47,099 nucleotides of DNA from Paenibacillus agri (GCF_013359945.1 NZ_JABWCS010000182.1:1-47099), one strand, 5' to 3'. Counted from the stretch's first letter, positions 17,596 through 25,646 are shown. Numbers and translations are program-made. The notes: generated from the sequence alone by a model not told the origin.

Positions 17596-18326
17596 GCCAG
17601 GAGCAAGGAAAGAAAGAGCTGACACAACAAGAGGTCTTGGAGGGCATCCGCTGGAACGAGGCAGGTCTGCTGCCTGCAGTCGTTCAGGATGCAAATACGC
17701 TGGAGGTTCTAATGTTCGCCTATATGAACGAGGAATCGCTGCGGCTGTCGCTGGAGAGTGGACAGACTTGGTTCTGGAGTCGTTCGCGCAGTGAACTATG
17801 GCATAAGGGCGGTACTTCCGGGAATACCCAAGGAATCACTTCCATTCATTATGATTGCGACAGTGATACTCTGTTGGTCAAAGTGGTTCCTGAAGGCCCC
17901 GCATGCCACACAGGCGAGACCTCCTGCTTCTTCCGCGAGATTCCGCTTAATCGAACAGTTGAGGTGGCACTGGACGCAGGGAAAGATGCGCAAGCGGACA
18001 CTGCTGCAGCCAATCTTTCAGACGCTCAGCGCTTCGCGGTGCTTGGCGAACTGGAACGCGTCATTGCTGAGCGGGAAGTAGAACGGCCGGAAGGTGCGTA
18101 CACAACTTATCTGTTCGATAAGGGCGTCGACAAGATTCTGAAAAAAGTAGGCGAAGAAGCTTCCGAAACGATCATCGCCGCCAAGAATAAAGATAACGCC
18201 GAGCTGCGCCTGGAGATCAGTGATCTGATCTACCACCTGCTCGTGCTGCTGCAGGAACGCAAGCTGCCGCTGGACGAGATCATGGAAGAACTAAGCGCTC
18301 GTCACGAACGCCCACGCCGCGACTAA
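17592..18326 (+). CDS. hisI: Bifunctional phosphoribosyl-AMP cyclohydrolase / phosphoribosyl-ATP pyrophosphatase
   Basis: A 244-residue HisIE fusion. The N-terminal cyclohydrolase domain (about 12-120) has [25 protein letters not shown] and the zinc motif [13 protein letters not shown]. The C-terminal pyrophosphatase domain (about 140-235) has the MazG-like helices [15 protein letters not shown] and [12 protein letters not shown]. It carries out steps 2 and 3 of the pathway. The 4-nt ATGA overlap with hisF indicates coupled translation. Confidence 0.96.
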   Translation: MSQEQGKKELTQQEVLEGIRWNEAGLLPAVVQDANTLEVLMFAYMNEESLRLSLESGQTWFWSRSRSELWHKGGTSGNTQGITSIHYDCDSDTLLVKVVPEGPACHTGETSCFFREIPLNRTVEVALDAGKDAQADTAAANLSDAQRFAVLGELERVIAEREVERPEGAYTTYLFDKGVDKILKKVGEEASETIIAAKNKDNAELRLEISDLIYHLLVLLQERKLPLDEIMEELSARHERPRRD

Positions 18327-18341
18327 GGGGGTTCTTAAGAA

Positions 18342-19169
18342 ATGCATATCGACTATCATACCCATCATGAACGCTGCGGGCATGCTGTGGGCAAGCTGGA
18401 GGAGTACGTCAAGCGCGGGATAGAGCTGGGTCTGGAACAAATGGGCTTATCTGATCATTTGCCGTTGATTCATGTGGACCCGGCCAGCTATTATCCCGAG
18501 ATGGCGATGCCACTGTCAGAGCTGCCCTGCTATGTGGAAGAGTGTCTGTCGCTAAAAGAGCGATACCGGGGCATTATTGATCTGAGAGTAGGCCTGGAGG
18601 CTGATTATATCGAAGGCTACGAGGAGCAGATTCGTGAGCTGCTGTCTCCGTACCCGTGGGATTATTTAATTGGTTCCGTACACTTTCTGGGAGAGTGGGA
18701 TATCACGGATTTCCGGCAAGTTCACGGCTGGGAGGGCAAGGATCCCCTGGACGTTTACCGGAAATATTATGATGCGGTTAGGAAGTCGGCGTTATCGGGA
18801 TTATATGATATTATAGGACATATGGATGTGATTAAGCGCTTCGGCTATGGGCCCCAAAGCCCTGAAGGTCGTGCTGAGGTAAAGGAGCTTGAACGCAGCG
18901 CGTTGCAAGCCATTGCTAAAAGTGGCATCGCCATGGAGCTGAACGCTTCCGGGCTGACTAAGCCCTGCGCCGAGATGTTCCCGGCGGAGCATGTGCTTCA
19001 GGAGGCGCTGGCGCTCGGTATTCCGCTTACCCTTGGTTCTGATGCTCATGACCCAGCTAAGCTCGGCGAAGGCCTTCAAGAGGCACGCAGGCTGCTGTGG
19101 GAGACGGGCTTCCGCGAGTTAGCGGTATTCGAGGGTCGCAAGCGCACATTCGTACCGTTTGAACTATAA
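18342..19169 (+). CDS. hisJ: Histidinol-phosphatase, PHP family
   Basis: A 275-residue PHP-domain phosphatase that dephosphorylates histidinol phosphate, the step before HisD. Metal-binding motifs: DYHTHHERCGHA at the N-terminus, GLEADYI, SVHFL, GHMDVIKRFG and GSDAHDP. It is unrelated to the phosphatase domain of enterobacterial HisB. It lies 15 nt after hisI and completes the pathway apart from the HisC aminotransferase, which is not encoded in this window. Confidence 0.92.
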   Translation: MHIDYHTHHERCGHAVGKLEEYVKRGIELGLEQMGLSDHLPLIHVDPASYYPEMAMPLSELPCYVEECLSLKERYRGIIDLRVGLEADYIEGYEEQIRELLSPYPWDYLIGSVHFLGEWDITDFRQVHGWEGKDPLDVYRKYYDAVRKSALSGLYDIIGHMDVIKRFGYGPQSPEGRAEVKELERSALQAIAKSGIAMELNASGLTKPCAEMFPAEHVLQEALALGIPLTLGSDAHDPAKLGEGLQEARRLLWETGFRELAVFEGRKRTFVPFEL

Positions 19170-19194
19170 AAATATAATCTTGCAGGAGGGCGTC

Positions 19195-20145
19195 ATGCAT
19201 CATCATCAATTGCGTATTTTTTCCGGTTCGTCGAATCCAAAGCTGGCCGCAAATATTGCGGAACGGTTAGGAGTGGAATTGGGGCAGATCAAGCTGACCC
19301 GCTTCAAGAGCGGCGAGATTTACGTGCATTACGAAGAAAGCATCCGGAACTGCGACGTATTTTTGGTGCAATCCCTCTCTCATCCCATCAATGAGATGTT
19401 TGTAGAGCTGCTGGTAATGATTGATGCCGCCAAGCGTGCATCGGCTCGCACCGTCAATATTATTGTGCCGTATTACGGGTATGCCCGGCAGGAACGCAAG
19501 TCCGCACCGCGTGAGCCGATCTCGGCTAAAATGGTGGCGGATGTGCTGACCACAGCGGGTGCGAACCGCGTCATTACGATCGATCTGCATGCAGCAGCCA
19601 TTCAGGGCTTCTTCAATATTCCTGTCGATCATCTGACGGCGCTTGACCTGATCAGCGGATATCTGAAGAATAAGAAGCTTACGGATCTCGTGGTCGTCTC
19701 TCCGGATGCCGGACGTGCATCGATGGCTGAAAAGCTGGCGAACCGTCTGGACTCGCCGTTCGCGATCATGATCAAGAAGCGTCCAGCCCATAATGAATCA
19801 GTCATTACTCATGTGATCGGTGATGTGGAAGGGCGTACGCCTATTATTATAGAAGATCTGATTGATACGGGAACCACGATTGTTAATGTGGTCGAGGGTT
19901 TGAAGGAAAGAGGGGCCAAGGACAGCATCATCTGCGCTACGCATGGCCTGTTCTCCGGGCCGGCATTAGAGAAGCTGGATCATCCTAACATTCAGGAAGT
20001 CGTGGTCACCGATTCCATCGCATTGCCTGATAACCACTCCAGCCGCTTCAAAGTATTGTCTGTCGCCCCTATGTTGGCACAGGCTACGCGCATCATTCTG
20101 GAAGGTGGCTCCATTGATCAATTATTCAGAGACGCGGGAATCTAG
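19195..20145 (+). CDS. prs: Ribose-phosphate pyrophosphokinase, his-operon copy
   Basis: A 316-residue PRPP synthase making 5-phosphoribosyl diphosphate from ribose 5-phosphate and ATP. Motifs: FSGSSNPKLA, FKSGEIYVHYEESIR, PYYGYARQERK, DLHAAAIQGFF, VVSPDAGRA, and the PRPP-binding motif IIEDLIDTGTTI. PRPP is the co-substrate of HisG, so the gene at the operon end is functionally coherent. B. subtilis has its prs elsewhere (with gcaD), so this is probably a second paralog (inference). GCAGGAGGG lies before ATG 19195; the in-frame ATG 19159 would overlap hisJ. The stop codon lies at the apex of the terminator hairpin. Confidence 0.92.
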   Translation: MHHHQLRIFSGSSNPKLAANIAERLGVELGQIKLTRFKSGEIYVHYEESIRNCDVFLVQSLSHPINEMFVELLVMIDAAKRASARTVNIIVPYYGYARQERKSAPREPISAKMVADVLTTAGANRVITIDLHAAAIQGFFNIPVDHLTALDLISGYLKNKKLTDLVVVSPDAGRASMAEKLANRLDSPFAIMIKKRPAHNESVITHVIGDVEGRTPIIIEDLIDTGTTIVNVVEGLKERGAKDSIICATHGLFSGPALEKLDHPNIQEVVVTDSIALPDNHSSRFKVLSVAPMLAQATRIILEGGSIDQLFRDAGI

Positions 20146-20163
20146 ATTCCCCGTCTTTTTTTA
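20130..20163 (+). terminator. Terminator of the his operon, overlapping the prs stop codon
   Basis: AGACG/CGTCT and GGGAATC/GATTCCC form a 12-bp stem with a single bulged C, followed by seven T residues. The TAG stop codon of prs sits at the loop, so a terminating ribosome would cover the hairpin. Confidence 0.85.
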
Positions 20164-20258
20164 TGCGTAATCTTCATGATTGAGGTCTCAGGCTCTCTCT
20201 GAAGGCTTTCTTTTCCTGTTTTTGCAGTCAGAACCCTATTCGCATGGTGAGAATCTCC

Positions 20259-20277
20259 TTGATACATGTGGTATACT
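20259..20277 (+). promoter_or_regulatory. Extended -10 promoter upstream of yvcD-like gene
   Basis: TGG-TATACT (20269-20277) fits an extended -10 promoter. The upstream TTGATA (20259) is 7 nt from the -10, too close to be a -35. The stretch 20259-20281 is identical at 21 of 23 positions to the block before ssrA (46734-46756). Confidence 0.6.
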
Positions 20278-20326
20278 GTGTGAAGACAGTCGGAACCATT
20301 ACTGGAAACGACAGAGACCTTAAATA

Positions 20327-20366
20327 AGGAGTAGGGCTGCCGCAGGGCGCCACTCTCCTATTTTTT
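20327..20366 (+). terminator. Leader terminator/attenuator upstream of yvcD-like gene
   Basis: GGAG-AG-GGC pairs with GCC-CT-CTCC (about 20328-20358, with two single-base bulges), followed by T-A-TTTTTT. It lies about 45 nt downstream of the predicted start of transcription and 40 nt before the gene, so it would end most transcripts unless read through. A smaller hairpin CCTT/AAGG (20318-20329) overlaps its 5' arm and could act as alternative pairing. Confidence 0.55.
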
Positions 20367-20407
20367 ATAAGGATAAAGGAAGCTTACAAGGGAGGTGCGT
20401 TGCTTCC

Positions 20408-22108
20408 ATGATGGAAACCACTTCAGAGAACGATGCGGTGAACAGCAAGCTGATCCCCGTCACTCTGGATGCCAATTTTTTCTTTGAAAGAGCCGTTCGG
20501 TCGCTGGACCGCTTTCAATATGATAAGGCATTAAAACATTTTCGCAAGGCTGTAGAGTACGAACCGGATAATCCGGTGAATCATTGCAACATGGCGGGTA
20601 TATTATCAGAGATGGGCAAATACGAAGCCTCGAATGATATATTGGCTCAAGTTCTGGAAACAATAGATCCAGGAATGACGGAATGCCACTTCTATATGGC
20701 TAATAATTACGCTAATATGGAAAGCTTTGAAGAGGCGGAGCGGGCGCTCGTCACATATCTGGAAGAGGATGCCAAAGGAGAGTTCCTGGCTGAATCCGAG
20801 GAACTGATGGAATTGCTGCAGTACGAGCTGGATCGCCCGGCACCGCTGAACCGGATCAAGAGCCGGGAAGGGGTCGTGGAACATGACCGGGCCCGGGCGC
20901 TTCTGGAAGCTGGTCAGTTTACGCAGGCAGTGGGACTGCTGGAAGAGATCGTGAGCGCTACTCCGGACTTTCTCGCTGCACATAACAATTTGGCCCTGGC
21001 CTATTTCTATATGGGGCGTTTCGCCAAGGCCCGGGAGTGCATCTCCGAGGTGCTTGAGCAAGATTCCGGCAATTTGCATGCCCTGTGCAATCTGGCGATC
21101 TTCTTGCAATATGAAGGGGACCGGGATCAACTTACCGGGCTGGTACGCATGCTAGAGGCTACAGTTCCCTTCCACCAGGAGCATGTCTTCAAATTGGCAA
21201 CGACCATGGGTATTCTGGGCCGCCACCGCACCGCTTACGGCCATTTCCGCCGTCTGCTGAAGGATGAAGAGGTCGGCGGGGATGCTAGCCTCTACCATTA
21301 CTGTGCGGCTGCAGCCAGCAACAGCGGGCTTTATGCCGAAGCCCAGCGCTGCTGGCGGCAAGTTACCAAGCTGGACCCCGAATCGGTGGTCCCGCAGTTC
21401 TTCTTAGCCCAGCTGGAGCAAGCCCAGAGTGAAGGGATCGAAATGCCGCTGGTGAGCTACAACTATCAACTGCCCTTTCAGGAGAAGCTGAAGCTGTGGA
21501 AGGATAACAAGGGCAGCTTCGCCGAGGAAGTGAAGACCAATCCGCTGCTGCGCTCCTCATTCTTCTGGGCGCTGCGTTATGGCGATACCAACACGAAGCT
21601 GCAGGTCACCGAAGCATTGCGCTGGATTGACGACGCAGAGATGTCCGAGATTCTACAAGACCTGCTTAGCCAACAGCCTTTGCAGGAGGAGAAACTGCAG
21701 GAGGCCGCTCTGCTTAGCCTGCAGAAGCTGATTGGCAGTGGCCCGGTGGAGAACGCGCCGCTGCAGCAAGATCCAGAACCGGCACCCTTGTTCCAGAAGG
21801 GACAGCCGGAATGGAAAGAGGACTGGCAGCGGGTCATTGACCAGACCGCCAGCATGATGGACCGCCGCTATGATGCCGGCCAGAAGAAGGACGCCGAGCA
21901 GCTCTGGCAGCAGTTCATCGGCCGGCTGTACCCGGATGTGCCTTACATCCGTCACGCTGAGGGCTGGTGTGCCGCCTTGGAGTATCTAACCGCCAAGCTG
22001 CATAAGAGGCCGGTCACGTTCCGGGAAGTCGCGCAGCGATATGGCGTCACCGAATCGATGGTCAGCCGCTATGCCAAGCGGATCGCGGCAGAATGTGAAA
22101 TTAACTAG
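20408..22108 (+). CDS. YvcD-like TPR protein with C-terminal HTH
   Basis: A 566-residue protein with tetratricopeptide repeats and no signal peptide. Clear repeats are at about residues 37-110 (ALKHFRKAVEYEPDNPVNHCNMAGIL) and 155-240 (LLEEIVSATPDFLAAHNNLALAYFYMGRFAKARE), with weaker ones to about 340. The C-terminal 30 residues (VTFREVAQRYGVTESMVSRYAKRI) look like a helix-turn-helix. The position upstream of trxB matches yvcD of B. subtilis, whose function is unknown. AAGGGAGGTG lies 10 nt before ATG 20408; ATG 20411 is equally possible. The TPR-plus-HTH layout suggests protein-protein contact coupled to DNA binding (inference). Confidence 0.8.
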   Translation: MMETTSENDAVNSKLIPVTLDANFFFERAVRSLDRFQYDKALKHFRKAVEYEPDNPVNHCNMAGILSEMGKYEASNDILAQVLETIDPGMTECHFYMANNYANMESFEEAERALVTYLEEDAKGEFLAESEELMELLQYELDRPAPLNRIKSREGVVEHDRARALLEAGQFTQAVGLLEEIVSATPDFLAAHNNLALAYFYMGRFAKARECISEVLEQDSGNLHALCNLAIFLQYEGDRDQLTGLVRMLEATVPFHQEHVFKLATTMGILGRHRTAYGHFRRLLKDEEVGGDASLYHYCAAAASNSGLYAEAQRCWRQVTKLDPESVVPQFFLAQLEQAQSEGIEMPLVSYNYQLPFQEKLKLWKDNKGSFAEEVKTNPLLRSSFFWALRYGDTNTKLQVTEALRWIDDAEMSEILQDLLSQQPLQEEKLQEAALLSLQKLIGSGPVENAPLQQDPEPAPLFQKGQPEWKEDWQRVIDQTASMMDRRYDAGQKKDAEQLWQQFIGRLYPDVPYIRHAEGWCAALEYLTAKLHKRPVTFREVAQRYGVTESMVSRYAKRIAAECEIN

Positions 22109-22301
22109 TAGTTTGACTCCGTTTACCGAGAACAGATAAGTGTCTGGCGTTACAGGAAGAGGTCTGGAAATATAACAATTTATAGTTTTTATGATATGAA
22201 TGGTCTTTATTTTTTGATGAGAAAACGGATGTCGCTCCTTTTCTTCAGAGGACGGCCCCCGTTTCTTCTTATAAAACCCTATCTGCGAGGAGGCCACTGT
22301 G

Positions 22302-23255
22302 ATGTACAAAACAATTGTAATCGGAACAGGCCCGGCCGGGCTGACTGCTGCTATTTATCTAGCACGTGCCAACTTGAACCCGCTGGTCATTGAAGGTTTG
22401 CAGCCGGGTGGACAGCTGACCACCACTACAGAAGTAGAGAACTTCCCAGGTTTCCCTGAAGGAATACTCGGTCCTGATCTGATGGATAATATGCGCAAGC
22501 AGGCCGAGCGCTTCGGTGCAGAGTTCAAGAATGGTTGGGTGGAGTCTGTTGATTTCTCCCAGCGTCCATTCAAAGTAACGGTAGATGGATTAGGCGTGCT
22601 GGAGGCGGAGTCGGTGATTATCTCGACCGGCGCTTCAGCCAGATATCTGGGTATTCCCGGTGAGCAGGACAACGTGGGGCGCGGGGTCAGCACATGCGCA
22701 ACCTGTGACGGATTCTTCTTCCGCGGCAAAAAGATTGTCGTGGTCGGCGGCGGCGACTCCGCGATGGAGGAAGCCAGCTTCCTGACCCGGTTTGCTTCCA
22801 GCGTCACGCTGGTACACCGTAGGGACGAACTGCGCGCTTCGAAGATCATGCAGGATCGTGCGCGAGACAACAGCAAGGTAGCCTGGGCGCTTAACCGGAC
22901 TCCGCTTGAAGTCACGACAGACGAGTCTGGCGTGAAGGGCTTGACGGTGCGCAACAATGAGACGGGGCAAGAAGAGCTTGTTGAAGCAGACGGTGTATTT
23001 ATCGCTATAGGGCACACCCCAAACACGGCATTCCTCGGTGGACAAATTACCACGGATGAAGGCGGATATATTGTAGTGAACCCAGGTACAACGGAGACGA
23101 ATATTCCAGGCGTCTTCGCCTGTGGCGATGTGCAGGATAACCGTTACCGCCAAGCGATCTCGGCTGCGGGCACAGGTTGTATGGCTGCAATGGATGCAGA
23201 GAAGTTCCTCGAAGGTACCATGGTGCATGACTGGAGCGAGACTCTCGATAAATAA
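22302..23255 (+). CDS. trxB: Thioredoxin reductase
   Basis: A 317-residue low-molecular-weight NADPH-thioredoxin reductase. FAD motif [11 protein letters not shown] (7-17), redox-active CATC (Cys132 and Cys135), NADPH motif [12 protein letters not shown] and [10 protein letters not shown] for the 2'-phosphate, and C-terminal [24 protein letters not shown]. All hallmarks are intact, in contrast to the flavoprotein encoded at 1216. GAGGAGG lies 8 nt before ATG 22302; GTG 22299 is an alternative. Its terminator follows at once, so trxB ends this transcription unit. Confidence 0.97.
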   Translation: MYKTIVIGTGPAGLTAAIYLARANLNPLVIEGLQPGGQLTTTTEVENFPGFPEGILGPDLMDNMRKQAERFGAEFKNGWVESVDFSQRPFKVTVDGLGVLEAESVIISTGASARYLGIPGEQDNVGRGVSTCATCDGFFFRGKKIVVVGGGDSAMEEASFLTRFASSVTLVHRRDELRASKIMQDRARDNSKVAWALNRTPLEVTTDESGVKGLTVRNNETGQEELVEADGVFIAIGHTPNTAFLGGQITTDEGGYIVVNPGTTETNIPGVFACGDVQDNRYRQAISAAGTGCMAAMDAEKFLEGTMVHDWSETLDK

Positions 23256-23275
23256 GCATATTTTCAATGTAATAC

Positions 23276-23309
23276 AACCGCGTACCGTTGAGGGTACGCG
23301 GTTTTTTTT
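23276..23309 (+). terminator. Terminator after trxB
   Basis: An 11-bp perfect stem AACCGCGTACC / GGTACGCGGTT with a 6-nt loop is followed by eight T residues. Confidence 0.94.
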
Positions 23310-23453
23310 ATGTTTAGATTAAATCTCCATATGGAGCACGTTCGTACCCAATATTTTCCTCCTAGATTATTCGTAAATTTCATCTATATAGACGAATTAG
23401 AATGACAAACAAAGCCTGAGTTAATAATCATGATTTCCGAAGTGTAATTAACG

Positions 23454-23627
23454 GCATTTTTGTATCTTAAATAGTCTGCAATTAGTGGTTATTAGAAATT
23501 AAGTGCAATATTGTACCTTAAATCTTCCACAATACCCCTTTTAACGTGATCTTTTAAAAATAAGCTACAAAAATGCTCTTAGTTTGCTTATATGCCTCTA
23601 TTTGAGAAATATAAGGTACAAAAATGC
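23454..23627. repeat. Cluster of four short repeats in opposed orientation
   Basis: The 18-20 bp motif GCATTTTTGTAcCTTAAAT occurs four times: on the plus strand at 23454-23473 and 23505-23523 (the second with two changes), and on the minus strand at 23559-23576 and 23609-23627. Copies 3 and 4 share TACAAAAATGCTCTTA exactly. Two plus copies facing two minus copies, spaced about 50 nt, suggest a nested inverted-repeat element such as a non-autonomous mobile element or a remnant. It lies in a 740-bp stretch without genes. Confidence 0.65.
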
Positions 23628-23970
23628 TCTTATATGGCCTGAACTGAAAAATTTACTTAAGGGAACGGATTGGAAGGGGATTTTGGATTTTTGGATCTGT
23701 AGGAGCGATAGTGTCGGCATAAAAGCTTTTCGAAAGAAAACTGGCATCGGAAGCATAGGCATAAGCGCTCCGGGTTTTATCCGCGAATAGCGGTACAATC
23801 CCGAGAAATCTGGAGACAACCGCAGCCGGAAGTCCAAACACTTGCCGCAATGACAACCATAGACCTAGTTAACATCCAAGTTCAATCTACATAGTTGAAG
23901 AGGTTACATTTATCGAAAGTTGTTGCCTGAAAATCTCTATCTACCCTCTTAAGAACTCTTTTTTTCACTT
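23628..23970. other. Gene-free stretch downstream of the repeat cluster
   Basis: Nothing in this stretch shows a credible coding pattern. Base composition rises in G+C at about 23660-23850 relative to the AT-rich flanks. Overlapping 60-80-residue reading frames on both strands have no RBS and no family resemblance. It may be a decayed element or the remainder of the repeat unit next to it. Short runs of T (23959-23965) precede the Fnr-like site. Confidence 0.4.
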
Positions 23971-23986
23971 TGTGATTGCAATCACT
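23971..23986 (+). promoter_or_regulatory. Fnr/CRP-family binding site
   Basis: TGTGAT-TGCA-ATCACT matches TGTGA-N6-TCACA at nine of ten defined positions. Its centre (23978.5) lies about 40 nt upstream of the transcription start predicted from GATAAT (24006-24011). That is the class II activator position of Fnr-regulated promoters. Confidence 0.65.
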
Positions 23987-24002
23987 ATGGTGCCTGTTTT
24001 CC

Positions 24003-24011
24003 TATGATAAT
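24003..24011 (+). promoter_or_regulatory. -10 region of the DUF1858/DUF438 promoter
   Basis: Overlapping TATGAT and GATAAT give a good -10 hexamer with no -35 box, as expected of an activator-dependent promoter. A start at about 24018-24020 is predicted. Confidence 0.5.
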
Positions 24012-24018
24012 CTGATGT

Positions 24019-24033
24019 TGAGAACAGTTCTCA
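24019..24033 (+). promoter_or_regulatory. 15-bp perfect palindrome at the predicted start site
   Basis: TGAGAAC-A-GTTCTCA is a 7-1-7 inverted repeat covering about +1 to +15. Its form suits a dimeric repressor. The central single base makes it a poor RNA hairpin. It does not match Fur, LexA or Rex consensus well. Confidence 0.5.
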
Positions 24034-24049
24034 GTGAGGGGGAGCACAG

Positions 24050-24277
24050 ATGAAAAAGGTGCTGAAGCTGGATGAATCCATCTTCGAGCTGGTAGGCAGG
24101 CACCCCGAGGTAATGGAGATTATGGTGGAGCTAGGATTTCACGATATTGCCAAACCAGGAATGCTGCAGACGGCCGGCCGTTTCATGACTCTGTCCAAGG
24201 GAATCAAGTTAAAGAAAATGGACCCGGATACCGTTAAGCTGGCTTTTGAGCAGCGGGGGTTCAAGGTTCTGAAATAG
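24050..24277 (+). CDS. DUF1858 domain protein
   Basis: A 75-residue single-domain protein of the DUF1858 type, which is related to the N-terminal domain found with some hemerythrin and redox proteins. The pattern LDESIFELVGRHPEVMEIMVELGFHDIAKPGMLQTAGRFMTLSKGIKLKKM is characteristic, without cysteines. Its biochemical role is unknown. GAGGGGGAG lies 6 nt before the ATG. It is 45 nt upstream of the DUF438 gene, almost certainly in the same transcript under the Fnr-like site, so it probably acts in low-oxygen or nitrosative-stress metabolism (inference). Confidence 0.82.
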   Translation: MKKVLKLDESIFELVGRHPEVMEIMVELGFHDIAKPGMLQTAGRFMTLSKGIKLKKMDPDTVKLAFEQRGFKVLK

Positions 24278-24322
24278 ATGTTCCGCTGGCTGACCCTATT
24301 ACAGACAAGGAGAGGAATACCA

Positions 24323-25591
24323 ATGAGCGAACTGATCAATAACCGTGAAACCACAGTGCCAGAGCAGACCCGCCGTCAAGCCATGCTAAAGGAGATTATC
24401 AAGGAACTGCATGCTGGAAAAAGCGTAGAGGAGGTCAAAGCCCGCTTCGCTGAAGCGGTAGGGAATGTGACGGTAGCCGAAATTTCCGCGATGGAGCATT
24501 CGCTAATGACAGAGGAGGGCATTCCGGTCTCCGAGGTGCAGCGCCTGTGTTCCGTGCATACGGCAATTTTTAAAGGCTCAATAGAGGAGATTCACCGTTC
24601 CTCGACGCCGGAAGAACAGCCGGGACACCCTGTGCATACATTCAAGCTGGAGAACCGTGAGGTGGAAAAGCTCCTGAACTTCCGTCTATCTCTGCACGCA
24701 GACAAATTCGGGAGAGCGGACAGCGAGGAAATGGTCTACAAGCTACTGGAGGACCTCAGTCTGTTGCTGGACCTCGACAAGCATTATAGTCGTAAGGAAA
24801 ATCTTTTGTTCCCGTATCTAGAGAAATACGGGATCTATGGTCCGACCAAAGTGATGTGGGGCGTCGATGACGGCATCCGCAGCCTGATTAAGACCGCCAA
24901 GGCGCAGCTGAGTCCTTATCGGGGTAATCAGAAGGAAGTTGGCGAGTTGCTGACAGAGATCATCCAGGAAGTTAATGAAATGATATTTAAGGAAGAAAAT
25001 ATTCTATTCCCTATGGCGCTCGACAAGCTGACTGAGGATGAATGGGTGAAGATTGCCCGGGAAAGCGATGAAATCGGTTTTTGCCTGACCTTCCCTGAGC
25101 AGGAATGGATACCGGAGCGTGCCTCGGAGCCGGAGGGAGCTGCGGAATTCGCAGCCTCAGAAGAAGAAGGCGGAACTGTACCGAAGGGCTTTATCCGTTT
25201 TGAGACTGGTCTGTTATCGCTTCATCAACTGGAGACCGTGCTCAATCATTTGCCGGTGGACCTGACTTTTATAGATGAGAACGACGTGGTGCGGTATTTC
25301 TCGCACGGCAAGGAGCGTATTTTCGCCCGGACCAAAGCCGTTATCGGCCGTACAGTACAGAACTGCCATCCGCCGCAAAGTGTGCATGCAGTAGAGAAGC
25401 TGCTGGAAGATTTCAAGGCGGGCCGCAAGGATGCCGAGGATTTCTGGATTGCGATCAAGGATAAATTCATCTATATCCGTTACTTTGCTGTGCGCGATAA
25501 GGAAGGTAACTATATGGGCACTTTGGAGTTTACGCAGAATATTGCTCCGATCCGGGCGCTCGAGGGACAGAAACGCATTTTATCGGAGTAA
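24323..25591 (+). CDS. DUF438 / hemerythrin-like / PAS protein
   Basis: A 422-residue cytosolic protein. It has an N-terminal DUF438 domain (about 12-85), then a hemerythrin-like HHE four-helix region (about 105-245) with His/Glu residues in LSLHADKFG, DLDKHYSRKENLLFPYLEKYG and NEMIFKEENILFPMALDKL, which could bind a di-iron centre. The C-terminal PAS domain (about 300-415) contains FIDENDVVRYFSHG and the subfamily motif GRTVQNCHPPQSVHAVEKLL. Related proteins are linked to oxygen/NO sensing or iron-sulfur repair, but no function is proven for this layout. AAGGAGAGG is 7 nt before ATG 24323; the in-frame ATG 24278 abuts the previous stop and lacks an RBS. Confidence 0.82.
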   Translation: MSELINNRETTVPEQTRRQAMLKEIIKELHAGKSVEEVKARFAEAVGNVTVAEISAMEHSLMTEEGIPVSEVQRLCSVHTAIFKGSIEEIHRSSTPEEQPGHPVHTFKLENREVEKLLNFRLSLHADKFGRADSEEMVYKLLEDLSLLLDLDKHYSRKENLLFPYLEKYGIYGPTKVMWGVDDGIRSLIKTAKAQLSPYRGNQKEVGELLTEIIQEVNEMIFKEENILFPMALDKLTEDEWVKIARESDEIGFCLTFPEQEWIPERASEPEGAAEFAASEEEGGTVPKGFIRFETGLLSLHQLETVLNHLPVDLTFIDENDVVRYFSHGKERIFARTKAVIGRTVQNCHPPQSVHAVEKLLEDFKAGRKDAEDFWIAIKDKFIYIRYFAVRDKEGNYMGTLEFTQNIAPIRALEGQKRILSE

Positions 25592-25646
25592 CATCAGCAT
25601 TGCGAGTGGATTATAATATACCAGGGAGTCCTGGTAGTGAAATATA

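Noticed and set aside
23584..23856. Small frames on both strands in the trxB-DUF1858 gap
   Set aside because: They lack RBS, overlap each other, and fall in repeat-containing sequence.
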